Part shown: positions 25,185-34,706 of the stretch, one piece after another | Position numbering within the stretch: position 1 is the first letter of the stretch | Layout: every line of letters begins with the position of its first letter | Notes under the pieces: model-generated | What the model saw: only the letters and a program-made list of their open reading frames with translations | Told to the model about the DNA's origin: nothing | Database searches by the model: none | Translations under genes and position numbers: made by a program | Assembly (NCBI GenBank): GCA_031271905.1 | Contig: JAISUT010000061.1 | Coordinates: 1-61,536 of the forward strand | DNA: 61,536 nt | Direction of reading: 5' to 3' | Origin: Acidobacteriota bacterium | GTDB taxonomy: Bacteria; Acidobacteriota; UBA6911

Positions 25185-26405
25185 ATGAAAGACACGCCCA
25201 AGGGAATGCGCCTCCAGATCGGGATATTCGGGCGCCGCAACGTCGGCAAGTCCTCGTTGCTGAACGCGCTCACGCGCCAGCAGGTCTCCATCGTATCGGA
25301 CGTGCCAGGCACGACCACCGATCCGGTGGAAAAACCGATGGAGCTGCTACCGCTCGGCCCGGTGCTGTTCATCGACACGGCGGGGCTGGACGACGTGGGG
25401 GCGCTCGGCGAGATGCGTGCCGAGAAGACGCGGCAGGTCTTCGAGCGCACCGACCTCGGAGTGCTGGTGGCGGCGGGCGGCGAATGGGGCGAGTTCGAGG
25501 ACCTCATCCTCGCCGAGTTGGACAAGCGCAAGACCCCCGCCGTCGTCGCCTTCAACAAGGCGGACTTGGCGCCGTCCGCCGGCGACGCCTTCGCCAGCGT
25601 CGAGCAGCGGTTGAAAGGGCGCGCCACCCCCTCCGTCCGCACCGCAGCCCTGCGCGGCGATGGCGTCCTGGCGCTCAAGGAGGCGCTCGTCCGCGCCGCG
25701 CCGGAGGAGTTCATGGAGGCGCCGCCGATCATAGGGGATTTGATGTCTCCGGGCGAGGTCGCCGTCATGGTGATCCCCATCGACCTGGAGGCGCCGCGCG
25801 GTCGGCTCATCCTGCCGCAGGTGCAAACCATCCGCGACGTGCTGGATCACGACTCCTGCGTCATGGCGGTGAAGGAGCGCGAACTGCGCGACGCCTTGGA
25901 CAAGCTGAAGGCGCCGCCGGCGATCGTCGTGACCGACTCGCAGGTCTTCCTGCGGGTGGCGGGCGACGTGCCCGACCATGTGCCGCTGACCTCGTTCTCC
26001 ATACTGTTCGCGCGGCTCAAGGGGGATCTGCGCGAGTTCGTCGCCGGCGTCCGGAGCATCGACGGGCTGAAGCCGGGGAGCAAGGTGCTGGTGCTGGAGT
26101 CGTGCGCCCACCACCCCATCGGCGAGGACATCGGGCGGGTCAAGATCCCGCGCTGGCTCCGCCAGTACACCGGCGTGGAGCTGGAGTTCGTCCACCGGCA
26201 GGGGCACGACTTCCCCGACGACCTGGGGGCGTACCAATTGGTGGTGCATTGCGGCGCATGCATGCTGAACCGGCGCGAGGTGATGTCGCGCATCTTGCGT
26301 TGCCGCGAGGCGGGGGTGCCCATCACCAACTACGGAGTGGCGATCACCTATTCGCTGGGGGTGCTGGATCGCGCCTTGTCGCCGTTTCCAGGATTTCAAA
26401 TGTAA
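25185..26405 (+). CDS. hydF: [FeFe]-hydrogenase maturation GTPase HydF
   Basis: A 406-residue HydF, the scaffold GTPase that receives the 2Fe subcluster from HydE/HydG and delivers it to [FeFe]-hydrogenase. The N-terminal GTPase domain has G1 GRRNVGKS (16-23), a DTAG switch II near 66, and NKAD near 125. The C-terminal cluster ligands are complete: C307-x-H309, then H355-C356-x-x-C359, fitting the CxHx(~45)HCxxC rule. The start at 25185 follows GGGGAG; the longer open frame to 24678 includes the glycosylase remnant. hydE, hydG and hydA are not in the window. Confidence 0.95.
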   Translation: MKDTPKGMRLQIGIFGRRNVGKSSLLNALTRQQVSIVSDVPGTTTDPVEKPMELLPLGPVLFIDTAGLDDVGALGEMRAEKTRQVFERTDLGVLVAAGGEWGEFEDLILAELDKRKTPAVVAFNKADLAPSAGDAFASVEQRLKGRATPSVRTAALRGDGVLALKEALVRAAPEEFMEAPPIIGDLMSPGEVAVMVIPIDLEAPRGRLILPQVQTIRDVLDHDSCVMAVKERELRDALDKLKAPPAIVVTDSQVFLRVAGDVPDHVPLTSFSILFARLKGDLREFVAGVRSIDGLKPGSKVLVLESCAHHPIGEDIGRVKIPRWLRQYTGVELEFVHRQGHDFPDDLGAYQLVVHCGACMLNRREVMSRILRCREAGVPITNYGVAITYSLGVLDRALSPFPGFQM

Positions 26406-26490
26406 ATGCGCAAATGCGAGGGGGCGTCGTCCCGGGCGACATCCTGGAGACGCGGCAGACGGACACCCCAGCCCATGCAAGGATGACAAG

Positions 26491-27903
26491 ATGCTTACGA
26501 TGAAATTCGGGGGGACTTCCGTGGGGGACGCGCCACGCCTGAGAGAGGTCGTGGACATCGTCCGCTCACACTCGGGGCGGCGGCCGGTCGTGGTCGCCTC
26601 CGCCATGTCGGGGGTGACCGACCTCCTGCTCGGCGTCGCGCACGCCGCCGTGCGCAAGGAGGCAGGCAAGGTGAAAGAGGCGGTCGAATCCCTGCGGCGA
26701 AGGCACCAAGGCGTCGCCGACGAGATGGTGACGCAGGCGGGGCGTCGTCAGGAGCTCGTCGCCGGACACGCCCTGCTCCTGGACGAGCTGGAGAACATCT
26801 GCATGGGCATCGGCTACCTCGAGGAGCTGAGCCCCCGGTCGCTGGACGCCGTGGCGTCCTTCGGCGAGCGCTTCTCCTGCATGCAGATCGCCGCCATCCT
26901 CGAGGACGCGGGCATCCCCGCCCGCTACATCGACGCGCGCGGGCTCGTCCGCACCGACGCCCGCTTCGGCGAGGCGCAGGTGGACTTCGCAGCCACCGAC
27001 GGGAACATCCTCCGGACGCTCCCGCCGCTGGTCGAGCAGGGCGTCGTCCCCGTCGTCACAGGCTTCATCGGCTCCACGGGGGACGGCGTCACCACCACCC
27101 TGGGACGCAGCGGCTCGGACTACACCGGTGCCATCGTGGGCGCGGCGTTGCACAGCGAGGAGATATGGATTTGGACTGACGTGGACGGCGTCATGACGGC
27201 GGATCCGCGCTACGTCGAGGGGGCGCGCCCCTTGCCGGAGATATCCTACCGCGAGGCGGCGGAGATGTCGTACTTCGGCGCGAAGGTCATCCACCCTAAG
27301 ACCATGTTGCCCGCGATCACGGGCCGCATCCCCATCCGCATCAAGAACACCTTCAACCCGTCGCACCCCGGCACGCTGATCTCGGAGCGGACGGCGACTG
27401 TGGCGGGGGTGGTGAAAAACGTGACCTCGATCGACGGCCTAGGCCTGGTGAGCATCGAAGGGCATGGGATGCTGGGGGTGCCGGGCGTCTCCGCGCGCAT
27501 CTTCACCGCCCTCGGGCGCGCGGGGGTCAATGTCATGATGATCTCCCAGGCGTCGTCGGAACACAACGTCTGCCTCGTCGTGCCGCAAAAGGACTGCCCG
27601 CGCGCGGTCGGGGAGCTCGACAAGGAGTTCGCGTCCGACATCGCGCACAAGCTGATCGACGACGTGCGCCTGATGGATGGGGTGGCGATCATAGCCGTCG
27701 TGGGCGAGGGGATGCGCGGCGTCCCCGGCATCGCGGCGAAGGTGTTCTCGGCGGTGGCGCGGGAGCAGGTCAACGTCATCGCCGTGGCGCAAGGGTCGTC
27801 GGAGCTGAACATCTCGCTGGTGGTCGCGGAGGGCGACGTGCGTCGGGCTGTCGCGGCCATACATGGGCAGACGGTGGCGGACGTGCCGCGCACAGGCGCG
27901 TAG
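26491..27903 (+). CDS. Aspartate kinase
   Basis: A 470-residue aspartokinase that phosphorylates aspartate in the first step to lysine, methionine and threonine. The N-terminal kinase domain shows KFGGTSVGD (residues 4-12), the SGVTD loop, and GFIGSTGDGVTTTLGRSGSDYT. Two ACT domains follow (VTSIDGLGLVSIEGHGMLGV near 311, and AIIAVVGEGMRGVPG near 395), the usual feedback site for lysine or threonine. The length and the absence of a fused homoserine dehydrogenase fit the monofunctional class. The ATG at 26491 and an in-frame ATG at 26500 are both possible. Confidence 0.95.
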   Translation: MLTMKFGGTSVGDAPRLREVVDIVRSHSGRRPVVVASAMSGVTDLLLGVAHAAVRKEAGKVKEAVESLRRRHQGVADEMVTQAGRRQELVAGHALLLDELENICMGIGYLEELSPRSLDAVASFGERFSCMQIAAILEDAGIPARYIDARGLVRTDARFGEAQVDFAATDGNILRTLPPLVEQGVVPVVTGFIGSTGDGVTTTLGRSGSDYTGAIVGAALHSEEIWIWTDVDGVMTADPRYVEGARPLPEISYREAAEMSYFGAKVIHPKTMLPAITGRIPIRIKNTFNPSHPGTLISERTATVAGVVKNVTSIDGLGLVSIEGHGMLGVPGVSARIFTALGRAGVNVMMISQASSEHNVCLVVPQKDCPRAVGELDKEFASDIAHKLIDDVRLMDGVAIIAVVGEGMRGVPGIAAKVFSAVAREQVNVIAVAQGSSELNISLVVAEGDVRRAVAAIHGQTVADVPRTGA

Positions 27904-27948
27904 CAAGGTGGCGGGAGGGGGATTGCCGGAGTCGGCACCCCGGAATCA

Positions 27949-27977
27949 TTGACACTTTTTCGCCGAACGGATACCAT
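27949..27977 (+). promoter_or_regulatory. Consensus-like promoter of the NusG paralogue
   Basis: A perfect TTGACA (27949-27954) and TACCAT (27972-27977) are 17 bases apart, about 58 bases upstream of the gene start at 28035. The -35 box is the best in the window outside the 34648 promoter. Confidence 0.65.
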
Positions 27978-28034
27978 TTACCTCGTTTTTAACGTGGTGC
28001 GTTCGGCAGGGGCGCGGTAAGGAAACGGCGGAGT

Positions 28035-28592
28035 ATGGGCTTGGGTTCTTCTTCTTTTTCTTGTCTTCCCGCGCAGCCGTCGGAGCCCCCCTTGGCGCAA
28101 CCGCGCTGGTATGCGCTCTACACCCGCAGCCGTTTCGAGAAGAAACTCATGGGCGAGCTGAATAATCGGCAGGTGGAGGTGTTCCTTCCCGTGCGTGAAG
28201 TCCTCCACAGGTGGAAGGATCGGAAGAAAAAGATCTGGGCACCCCTGTTCCCCGGATACATCTTCGTAAACCACATCGACACCCCCGAGAACCGCTACCG
28301 CGTCCTGAACACCCCGGGCGCCGTGCGTTTCGTGGAATGCGCCGGACGCGCCGAGCCCGTGCCGGAAGAGCAGATCATGGCGATCCGCCGCTTCTTGGAA
28401 AACGACTTGGCGGTGGATCCCTACCCATACATACAAGTGGGGATGCAGGTGGAGGTCATCGCCGGGGTCCTCAAGGGCGCCCGGGGCCTCCTAGTCGAAA
28501 AACGGGGGAAGTTCCGTTTCATCGTGCAGGTGGACATGATCCGCCAAGCCGCCTCGGTGGAGATCGCCGCCTCCGACGTCAAACCCATCTAA
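28035..28592 (+). CDS. NusG-family transcription elongation factor paralogue (RfaH/UpxY-like)
   Basis: A 185-residue protein with the NGN domain (WYALYTRSRFEKKLMGEL from about residue 25, then FPGYIFVN near 75) and a C-terminal KOW domain (GVLKGARGLLVEKRGKFRF, then VEIAASDVKPI). The variant NGN sequence (RKKKIWAPLFPGY) is that of specialised paralogues such as RfaH, UpxY or LoaP, which act on particular long operons, often polysaccharide ones. It has its own promoter and no neighbouring nusG context (secE, rplK). The exosortase/sugar operon at 50-57 kb is a candidate target, but no recruitment site was identified. Confidence 0.85.
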   Translation: MGLGSSSFSCLPAQPSEPPLAQPRWYALYTRSRFEKKLMGELNNRQVEVFLPVREVLHRWKDRKKKIWAPLFPGYIFVNHIDTPENRYRVLNTPGAVRFVECAGRAEPVPEEQIMAIRRFLENDLAVDPYPYIQVGMQVEVIAGVLKGARGLLVEKRGKFRFIVQVDMIRQAASVEIAASDVKPI

Positions 28593-28661
28593 GCCAGCCT
28601 TGGCCGACGCCCCGTCCGCCGCGCCAATCCGGCGGGAGTTGCAGGCGCGATCGCTTCGCGA

Positions 28662-30221
28662 TCACTTGTTGTTCGCGTAATAGGCGCGAATCCACTTGTC
28701 CAGCGCCGCCTTGGGGTCGCGCACCACTTCCTCGGTGACCACGAATTCCATCCCCTTCGCGCCCCGGATCAGGTTCAACCCGTGCTCGAAGTCCTTGAAG
28801 ATGTCGGCGAACACCTCCTCCAGCCTGCGCTCGCCGTCGAAGGTCCTGACGCTGAGCATCCGCGCCGCCTCCGGCGCCAAGTGTATCTGGATGTCGTTCG
28901 CCTGCGACCAGTTCAAGGCGATGAGATCCAGCTCGTGATCCATCTCGTCAAGCCGTTCCGCGCGCGCCTTTTGCAGGATTTCGCCCAGCACCACGTCCGG
29001 CTGATCGACCAGCCGTGCGGTCAGCTCCAGCCCCTTCACCGGCGAGTGCGGCAGGTTGTACTTGTACTCGCGGAAAGTCCGCTCGCACACCCCCACCAGG
29101 CTGCGCGCGCCGGTGCGCTCCTCGTAGGCCTTCTGCGCGATGCGCCGCAAACCCTCGTCGGTCGGTTCCAAGTCGATGCCGTAGGCGTCGAAGGCGTTCA
29201 CGTACTGGCGCATGATGGAGCCTTCGGAGTTTTTCAGGATCTCGAAAAGGTCGTCCTCCCCCAGCTCGTGGCAGTTGACCACCACGGGGAGCCTCCCGAT
29301 GAACTCGGACTCGAAGCCGAACTCGATGAAGTCGCTGCTGCGAACGAGGCCGAAATAGTCCTCGTCGGTCGGCGCGCCCCGCCCTGCCGCGCGGAAGCCT
29401 ATCGCCTTGGCGCCCAGCCGCCGGCGTATGACATCCCCCAGGCCGCTGAAGGCGCCGCTGACGATGAAGAGGATGTGCCGGGTGTTGATGACGTTGCGCG
29501 ACACCTTCCCCTTGCTTTGGAACTCCATCGCCGCCTGCAACTGCGAGGTCAGGTCGAAAGGGGTGCGCAAGGACACCTCGGTCTCCTCCATCAGCTTGAG
29601 CAGGTTGCGTTGCACGCCGCCGCCGCTGACATCGCGCCCCACGACGTTGCTGGGCGTTGCGATCTTGTCGATCTCGTCCAGGTAGATGATGCCGTACTCG
29701 GCCAGGCGCACGTTGCCGTCGGCCTTATGCACCAACTCGCGCACCAGATCCTCCACGTCGCCGCCCACATAGCCGGTCTCGGAGAACTTGGTGGCGTCGG
29801 CCTTCACGAACGGCACGCCGATCAGGTCGGCGATGGTTCGCACCAAGTAGGTCTTGCCGACCCCCGTGGGCCCCAGCATGATGATGTTCTGCTTGGCGTA
29901 CTCCTTGCAGGGGCCTTTGACGGAACAACGTTTGATGTGGTTGTAGTGGTCGCAGATCGCGGTCGCCAAGACCTTCTTGGCGGCGTCTTGCTTGACGACG
30001 AAGCGGTCGAGGTATTTCTTGATGTCGCGCGGGAGGTAGTCGAAGTCGAGGTCGAGGGGGGCGTCTTTCGCCTCCGTGCCATCCTCCGCCGTTTGCGCCT
30101 GGTCGGGGTTGGCGCCGATCACGCCCAGCTTGACCTTGTCGCCGTACTTGTGGGCGAAGAACTCCTCCATGTCCCGCTTCAGCTCGTCAGGATTCGGCCA
30201 CTTGGGCCCCGCAGTCGTCAT
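28662..30221 (-). CDS. ClpX-like AAA+ ATPase, atypical
   Basis: A 519-residue AAA+ unfoldase of the ClpX/HslU clade. Walker A GPTGVGKT is near residue 132, a pore-loop-like GYVGGDVED near 165, and Walker B IIYLDEIDK near 191; sensor motifs follow. The four-cysteine N-terminal zinc domain of classical ClpX is missing, replaced by about 75 non-conserved residues, and the ClpP-binding IGF loop is not evident, so it may work alone or with another partner. ATG 30221 is used rather than TTG at 30245. A GATCGC-TTC-GCGATC hairpin overlaps the stop codon (28649-28663) and may separate it from the convergent NusG gene. Confidence 0.85.
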   Translation of the reverse strand: MTTAGPKWPNPDELKRDMEEFFAHKYGDKVKLGVIGANPDQAQTAEDGTEAKDAPLDLDFDYLPRDIKKYLDRFVVKQDAAKKVLATAICDHYNHIKRCSVKGPCKEYAKQNIIMLGPTGVGKTYLVRTIADLIGVPFVKADATKFSETGYVGGDVEDLVRELVHKADGNVRLAEYGIIYLDEIDKIATPSNVVGRDVSGGGVQRNLLKLMEETEVSLRTPFDLTSQLQAAMEFQSKGKVSRNVINTRHILFIVSGAFSGLGDVIRRRLGAKAIGFRAAGRGAPTDEDYFGLVRSSDFIEFGFESEFIGRLPVVVNCHELGEDDLFEILKNSEGSIMRQYVNAFDAYGIDLEPTDEGLRRIAQKAYEERTGARSLVGVCERTFREYKYNLPHSPVKGLELTARLVDQPDVVLGEILQKARAERLDEMDHELDLIALNWSQANDIQIHLAPEAARMLSVRTFDGERRLEEVFADIFKDFEHGLNLIRGAKGMEFVVTEEVVRDPKAALDKWIRAYYANNK

Positions 30222-30397
30222 CAGTCCCGTCCCTTCCGATCGCAAACCCGCCCGCTCGCCGGAAATCGGAGGGATCGGTTGATTCGTCGATCACGCCGCC
30301 CGCGTAGCCTCCACAGGCGGCACACATCTTAAAATATATGGCGTCGCGACCCCGAAAAAGCAAACGTCGCCAGACCTTCCCAAAAACGTCTCCCGCG

Positions 30398-31048
30398 TCA
30401 CCCGTGGAAGACGGCGTTGGTCAACCGCTCGTCCTCGATCGTGGAGGTCGGGCGGGGGGCGTAGTTGTGGCCGGGGAAGACGATGGTGTCCTGCGGCAGC
30501 GTGTAGAGGCGGGTGCGCACCGACTTCTCCAACTCCTCGTAGTCGCCGCCGGGGAAGTCTGTGCGACCGCAGGAGCCGACGAAGAGCGTGTCGCCGGTGA
30601 AGACCATGCCGGGTTGGTCGAGGCGCGCTTCGAGGTAGAGGCACATGCCGCCGGGGGTGTGGCCGGGGGTGTGGATCACCTGGAGCGCCACGCCCCCCAC
30701 CCGGACCAGGTCGCCGTCCCCGACCGTGACGTCCGCCGGCGGGGACGGCTCGGCGCGGAACATCCGCAACATGGCGGGCTCCACATGAAGCATCCAGGCG
30801 GCGTCATCCTTGTGGATGACGATCTTCGCGCCAGTCCGCGCCACCATCTCCCTGTTGCCCATCACATGGTCGATGTGATGGTGCGTGTTGACGACGTACT
30901 TGACCTTGAGGTCGTGCAAGGCGGCCTCCTGCAAGAGCAGGTCGATGTCGGCGGAGGGGTCGATGAACAGCGCCTCCTTCGCCTCCTCGTCCGCGACCAG
31001 GTAGCTGAATATGTTGAAATCGCCCACTTCGAATTGTCGCACCAGCAC
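30398..31048 (-). CDS. Metallo-beta-lactamase fold hydrolase (glyoxalase II-like)
   Basis: A 216-residue MBL-fold hydrolase with the metal motif THHHIDH, a second histidine in HTPGHTPGG, the bridging aspartate in FTGDTLF, and a terminal FPGHNYAP. This set fits the hydroxyacylglutathione-hydrolase / persulfide-dioxygenase branch. A GTG start at 31048 is proposed because a strong GGGAGGG lies seven bases upstream, whereas longer starts at 31144 or 31213 have none and encode an unrelated N-terminal extension. The downstream neighbour is the ClpX-like gene on the same strand. Confidence 0.8.
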   Translation of the reverse strand: MLVRQFEVGDFNIFSYLVADEEAKEALFIDPSADIDLLLQEAALHDLKVKYVVNTHHHIDHVMGNREMVARTGAKIVIHKDDAAWMLHVEPAMLRMFRAEPSPPADVTVGDGDLVRVGGVALQVIHTPGHTPGGMCLYLEARLDQPGMVFTGDTLFVGSCGRTDFPGGDYEELEKSVRTRLYTLPQDTIVFPGHNYAPRPTSTIEDERLTNAVFHG

Positions 31049-31209
31049 GCCCGTCCCTCCCTTGGCGGCGGTCAACGGATAACCGTCAAAGCGCAAGCCG
31101 TCCCCGTCGCCCGCCCCGTAGTCGTTGCACACGTTTGGAATCATACCGTATTCCGAAATCCGGGACACGCCATAAATCGACGCGCCGGGATCGGGCGGCG
31201 CCGGCGTCC

Positions 31210-32775
31210 TCACCAGTCGGGGGCGCCGCAGCGGAAGCTCCCGGCGTCAGCGGCGTCGCCATCCCCCTTGTAGATCGCGACCTGCGGGTAGGGACAGACC
31301 GGGCGGCGCTTGTACACCACGCCGCCGTCGCTGTACGAGGCGACGACGTGGTCGGGCGCGACTCCCTCCTCCCGCCAGCGCCGCACCGCGCCCAGGGCGT
31401 CGAAGGTGCTTGAGGAATTCCCCGCGCACATGCCGTAGTCCGGCACCATGAACAGGCGGAAGAAGTCGTCCACCTGCGCCGCGCCTCCCATGCTTTGCGC
31501 GACTTTGTCGCGGTACACGGTCGCCATGCGGGGCGGGATCCATGTCTCGTTCCACCCTTGGTACATCAGGAGCCTGCCCCCGCGCGCCTTGAAGGCGGAG
31601 AGGTCGGTTTGCACCGTGTCGATCACGCCGCCCAAGAGCTCCTCGGTCTTGCGGGCGTCCGACTCCAAGTCGAAAGAGCGGAAGTCCCACTCCGGATCCT
31701 CGAAGGCGATGTAGCGGAAGAAGTCGTTGTTGATGTCCAGCGGCTCCGGCCCCGCGACCATGGCGTTCCAGAGCAGTTCGCTCCCCGGCTCGAAGCCGGT
31801 ATAGACCTGCGTCCCGTCCGAAAGCCTCGCCCCCTCGTAGATGCGTCGCACCGTCTCCACCTGCGCCTCGGTCAGGCAGGAGAGGTTGTCGGGGCCGGGG
31901 CATCGGATGGACGCGGGGTCGAAGCGGCAGCGGGTCGGGTCTTCGATGGCGTCGTCCTTCACGCCGTCCTTGGCGTCGCAGGCGTCCAGCACCGCGCGAT
32001 GGAGCGCGGGGTACTTCGCCGGGGGCAGGTAGCCGGGCGCATGGGTGCCGTCCTTCAACGCCACCCAGTTCAGGTACTCCGACCCCGCTTGCAGGCGGGT
32101 GAGGTGGTAGGCGGGGTCGCCCGCCACGATGCCGTCGAAGTCTTCGGGGTGCAGTTGCGCCTCCGTGAGCCCTTGCCGCCCCCCGTTGTGACAGCCGTCC
32201 CAGTACGCATAGCTCGCCGCCCGCCCGTAGAACGCCTGGATCAGTCGCTTGGCGACGACCGTCGTCTCGTGCACCGCCCGGTGCGTCCAGTCGATCAGCG
32301 CCTCGCGCCGCCCCATCGCCCACGCATGGCCGGGGTCTTGGTGGCCGGTGTCGGTGGAGGCGGTCGCGTAGCCCTGCGCCAAGGCGCGAGCCAGCCCTTG
32401 GTATTTGATCGCCCCCTCGAACGCGGGGTTGCCGACGGCGAGGTAGCGGGCGTTCCACCCGCCCCTCGGCGGCAGCCAGACCTCGAAGCCGATGTGCGAG
32501 TCGCGCACCGGCTCGATGAAGCCGGTGACGCGGCAGAACGGCGCCATGACCTTCAGCCCCGGCGGCGTGCCGAACACCCCCGGGGTCGGGGGCGCGGCGA
32601 ACCCTGCGGGGTCGTCCATGAACGCCGCCGAGACGATGGTCACATGGTCGTGTCGCTGTTGCGCAAGGGCGACGCACGCCTCGCGATCCGCCGCCGGGGC
32701 GGGGGCTGCCCCAAAGACGCAGGCCGCCAAGAAGGCGCAGGCCGGCGACAGGATGATGGTGCAGCGTGGTTTCAT
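31210..32775 (-). CDS. Secreted tannase/feruloyl esterase-family protein, catalytic residues replaced
   Basis: A 521-residue protein with a signal peptide (residues 1-28) and the full tannase-family fold. Family landmarks include GYATASTDTGH, HPEDFDGIVAGDPAY and FFRLFMVP. However, the nucleophile motif normally GCSxGGRQ reads GCHNGGRQ (Ser to His, near residue 196). The acid region normally YHGWAD reads YQGWNE, and the terminal GHC reads GMC. The paired cysteines that link the two active-site loops are kept. So the fold is intact but the Ser-Asp-His triad is not. Either a different chemistry or a binding (pseudoenzyme) role is likely. Confidence 0.85.
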   Translation of the reverse strand: MKPRCTIILSPACAFLAACVFGAAPAPAADREACVALAQQRHDHVTIVSAAFMDDPAGFAAPPTPGVFGTPPGLKVMAPFCRVTGFIEPVRDSHIGFEVWLPPRGGWNARYLAVGNPAFEGAIKYQGLARALAQGYATASTDTGHQDPGHAWAMGRREALIDWTHRAVHETTVVAKRLIQAFYGRAASYAYWDGCHNGGRQGLTEAQLHPEDFDGIVAGDPAYHLTRLQAGSEYLNWVALKDGTHAPGYLPPAKYPALHRAVLDACDAKDGVKDDAIEDPTRCRFDPASIRCPGPDNLSCLTEAQVETVRRIYEGARLSDGTQVYTGFEPGSELLWNAMVAGPEPLDINNDFFRYIAFEDPEWDFRSFDLESDARKTEELLGGVIDTVQTDLSAFKARGGRLLMYQGWNETWIPPRMATVYRDKVAQSMGGAAQVDDFFRLFMVPDYGMCAGNSSSTFDALGAVRRWREEGVAPDHVVASYSDGGVVYKRRPVCPYPQVAIYKGDGDAADAGSFRCGAPDW

Positions 32776-32863
32776 AGCCAATGTCCGTTCCTCCAACAGG
32801 CGCCGGTCGCGGCGCGACCGCCGTTCGATGGTTTGATGGGCATATCCGCCGCCGCAAGCGACG

Positions 32864-34507
32864 CTAACCGCGCAACTCCTTGTAGCGGTTGATCAGCCCG
32901 TTGGTGGAGCTGTCGTGCGAGGAGACCGGCGCGTCCCCCTCCAGCTCCGGCAAGATGCGTTGCGCCAACTGCTTGCCCAACTCCACCCCCCACTGGTCGA
33001 AGCTGTTGACGTTCCAGACGATCCCTTGGACGAAGATCTTGTGCTCGTAGAGCGCCACCAGCCGCCCGAGGGTGCGCGGCGTCAGCTTTCGGAAGAGCAG
33101 CGAGTTGGTCGGCCTGTTCCCCTCAAAGACCTTGTGCGGCAACAGTCGCGCGACCCCCTCGGCGTCCATGCCGGAGAGCTCCAGATCCCGGCGCGCCTCC
33201 GCCGCCGTCTTCCCCTTCATCAACGCCTCGGTCTGGGCGAAGAAGTTGGCGAGCAGCATCCGGTGGTGCCCCCCCAGCGGGTTGTGGCTCGCCGCCGGGG
33301 CCAGGAAGTCGGCGGGGACCAGGCGCGTCCCCTGGTGGATCAGTTGGTAGAAGGCGTGCTGCCCGTTGGTGCCCGGCTCGCCCCAGACCACGGGCCCGGT
33401 GGTGTAGCCCACGGGCCGCCCCTCCCTGTCCACGCCTTTGCCGTTGCTCTCCATGTCGGCCTGCTGCAAATAGGCGGCGAAGCGGTGCAGATATTGGTCG
33501 TAGGGGAGGATCGCGTGTGAGGCGGCGCCGAAGAAGTTGTGGTACCAGACCCCCAGCAACCCCATGACGACCGGGATGTTGCGCTCCAACGGCGCCTCCC
33601 GGAAATGGCGGTCGATGTCGTGCGCCCCCGCGAGCAACTCCTCGAATCCGTCCATGCCGATGACCAGGGCGACCGGCATGCCGATGACGGACCAGAGCGA
33701 GTAGCGCCCCCCGACCCAGTCCCAGAACTCGAACATGTTCCCGGTGTCGATGCCGAAGTCCGCCACAGCCTTGGCGTTCGTCGAGAGCGCGACGAAGTGC
33801 CGGGGGATGCATGCCGCGTCTCCCAATGCGGCGACCAGCCATTCCCGCGCGGATTTCGCGTTGGTGATCGTCTCCAGCGTCGTGAAGGTCTTCGACGCCA
33901 CGCAGAAAAGGACGGTTTCCGGATCCACCCTTTTCAAGGTCTCCGCCAGGTGCGTCCCGTCCACGTTGGAGACGAAGTGGGCGCGCAAGCCTTCCTTCCA
34001 ATAGGGGCGCAACGCCTCGGTCACCATGGCCGGGCCGAGATCCGAGCCGCCGATGCCGATATTGACGACGTCGGTGACCGGCTTGCCGGTGAAGCCGCGC
34101 CAACGCCCCTCCCGCACCGCCTGCGACAAGGCGCGCATCTTTCCCAACTCGCGCCGCACCGCCGGCATGACGTCTTTGCCATCGACCCGCACGGGCTCGT
34201 CCGAGCAGTTGCGCAACGCCGTGTGCAACACCGCCCGGTTTTCCGTTAAGTTGATCTTCTCCCCGGAAAACATCTTCTCGATCCAGTCGCGCAACCGGAT
34301 CTCGTCGGCAAGCGCAACCAGCAGCTCGACGGTTTCCCCCGTGACGCGGTTTTTCGAATAGTCGAACAGGATGTCGTCGAAATCCAGCGAGAATTTTTCA
34401 AATCGGCGCGGGTCTTCGTCGAAAAGCGCGCGCATTTTCAGGTTAGAAACTTTGCGGTAGTGATCGCCCAGAGCCTTCCAGGCTGGCAAGTCTGTGAGAG
34501 GGTGCAT
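32864..34507 (-). CDS. pgi: Glucose-6-phosphate isomerase
   Basis: A 547-residue Pgi that interconverts glucose 6-phosphate and fructose 6-phosphate in glycolysis and gluconeogenesis. Both family signatures are clear: [13 protein letters not shown] (phosphate loop, near 150-162) and the C-terminal [21 protein letters not shown]. The catalytic glutamate region (ESNGKGVD) and the histidine region ([10 protein letters not shown]) are present. Length matches the E. coli enzyme. The ATG at 34507 faces the divergent zinc-knuckle gene. Confidence 0.98.
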   Translation of the reverse strand: MHPLTDLPAWKALGDHYRKVSNLKMRALFDEDPRRFEKFSLDFDDILFDYSKNRVTGETVELLVALADEIRLRDWIEKMFSGEKINLTENRAVLHTALRNCSDEPVRVDGKDVMPAVRRELGKMRALSQAVREGRWRGFTGKPVTDVVNIGIGGSDLGPAMVTEALRPYWKEGLRAHFVSNVDGTHLAETLKRVDPETVLFCVASKTFTTLETITNAKSAREWLVAALGDAACIPRHFVALSTNAKAVADFGIDTGNMFEFWDWVGGRYSLWSVIGMPVALVIGMDGFEELLAGAHDIDRHFREAPLERNIPVVMGLLGVWYHNFFGAASHAILPYDQYLHRFAAYLQQADMESNGKGVDREGRPVGYTTGPVVWGEPGTNGQHAFYQLIHQGTRLVPADFLAPAASHNPLGGHHRMLLANFFAQTEALMKGKTAAEARRDLELSGMDAEGVARLLPHKVFEGNRPTNSLLFRKLTPRTLGRLVALYEHKIFVQGIVWNVNSFDQWGVELGKQLAQRILPELEGDAPVSSHDSSTNGLINRYKELRG

Positions 34508-34647
34508 TGCCTTTTCTTCCTTTCCAATGGTGGAGACCGAACCGTCATCAATCTGAACTGATTATAGAACCGATGGAGGAGCGTGCCTATATCTAAGGTG
34601 CTCATTTCAGATGTTTTTTATGTTTAGCCATTTGCGGATATTTTTTG

Positions 34648-34675
34648 TTGACAATTATTTTTTTGAAGTTAAAAT
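34648..34675 (+). promoter_or_regulatory. Strong promoter of the zinc-knuckle gene
   Basis: Perfect TTGACA (34648-34653) and TAAAAT (34670-34675) with a 16-base AT-rich spacer. It lies 32 bases upstream of the ATG at 34707, giving a short leader with GGAGG at 34696-34700. Confidence 0.75.
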
Positions 34676-34706
34676 CTCCAACATTGAATTTCTATGGAGG
34701 TTTGGT

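Noticed and set aside
24678-26405. A single 575-residue glycosylase-HydF fusion
   Set aside because: A good GGGGAG site and ATG at 25185 begin exactly where HydF homology starts, and the upstream part lacks any start and any catalytic residue.
30398-31213. Longer starts at 31144 and 31213 for the MBL hydrolase
   Set aside because: No ribosome-binding site and an extension unlike the family; the GTG at 31048 has a strong GGGAGGG.
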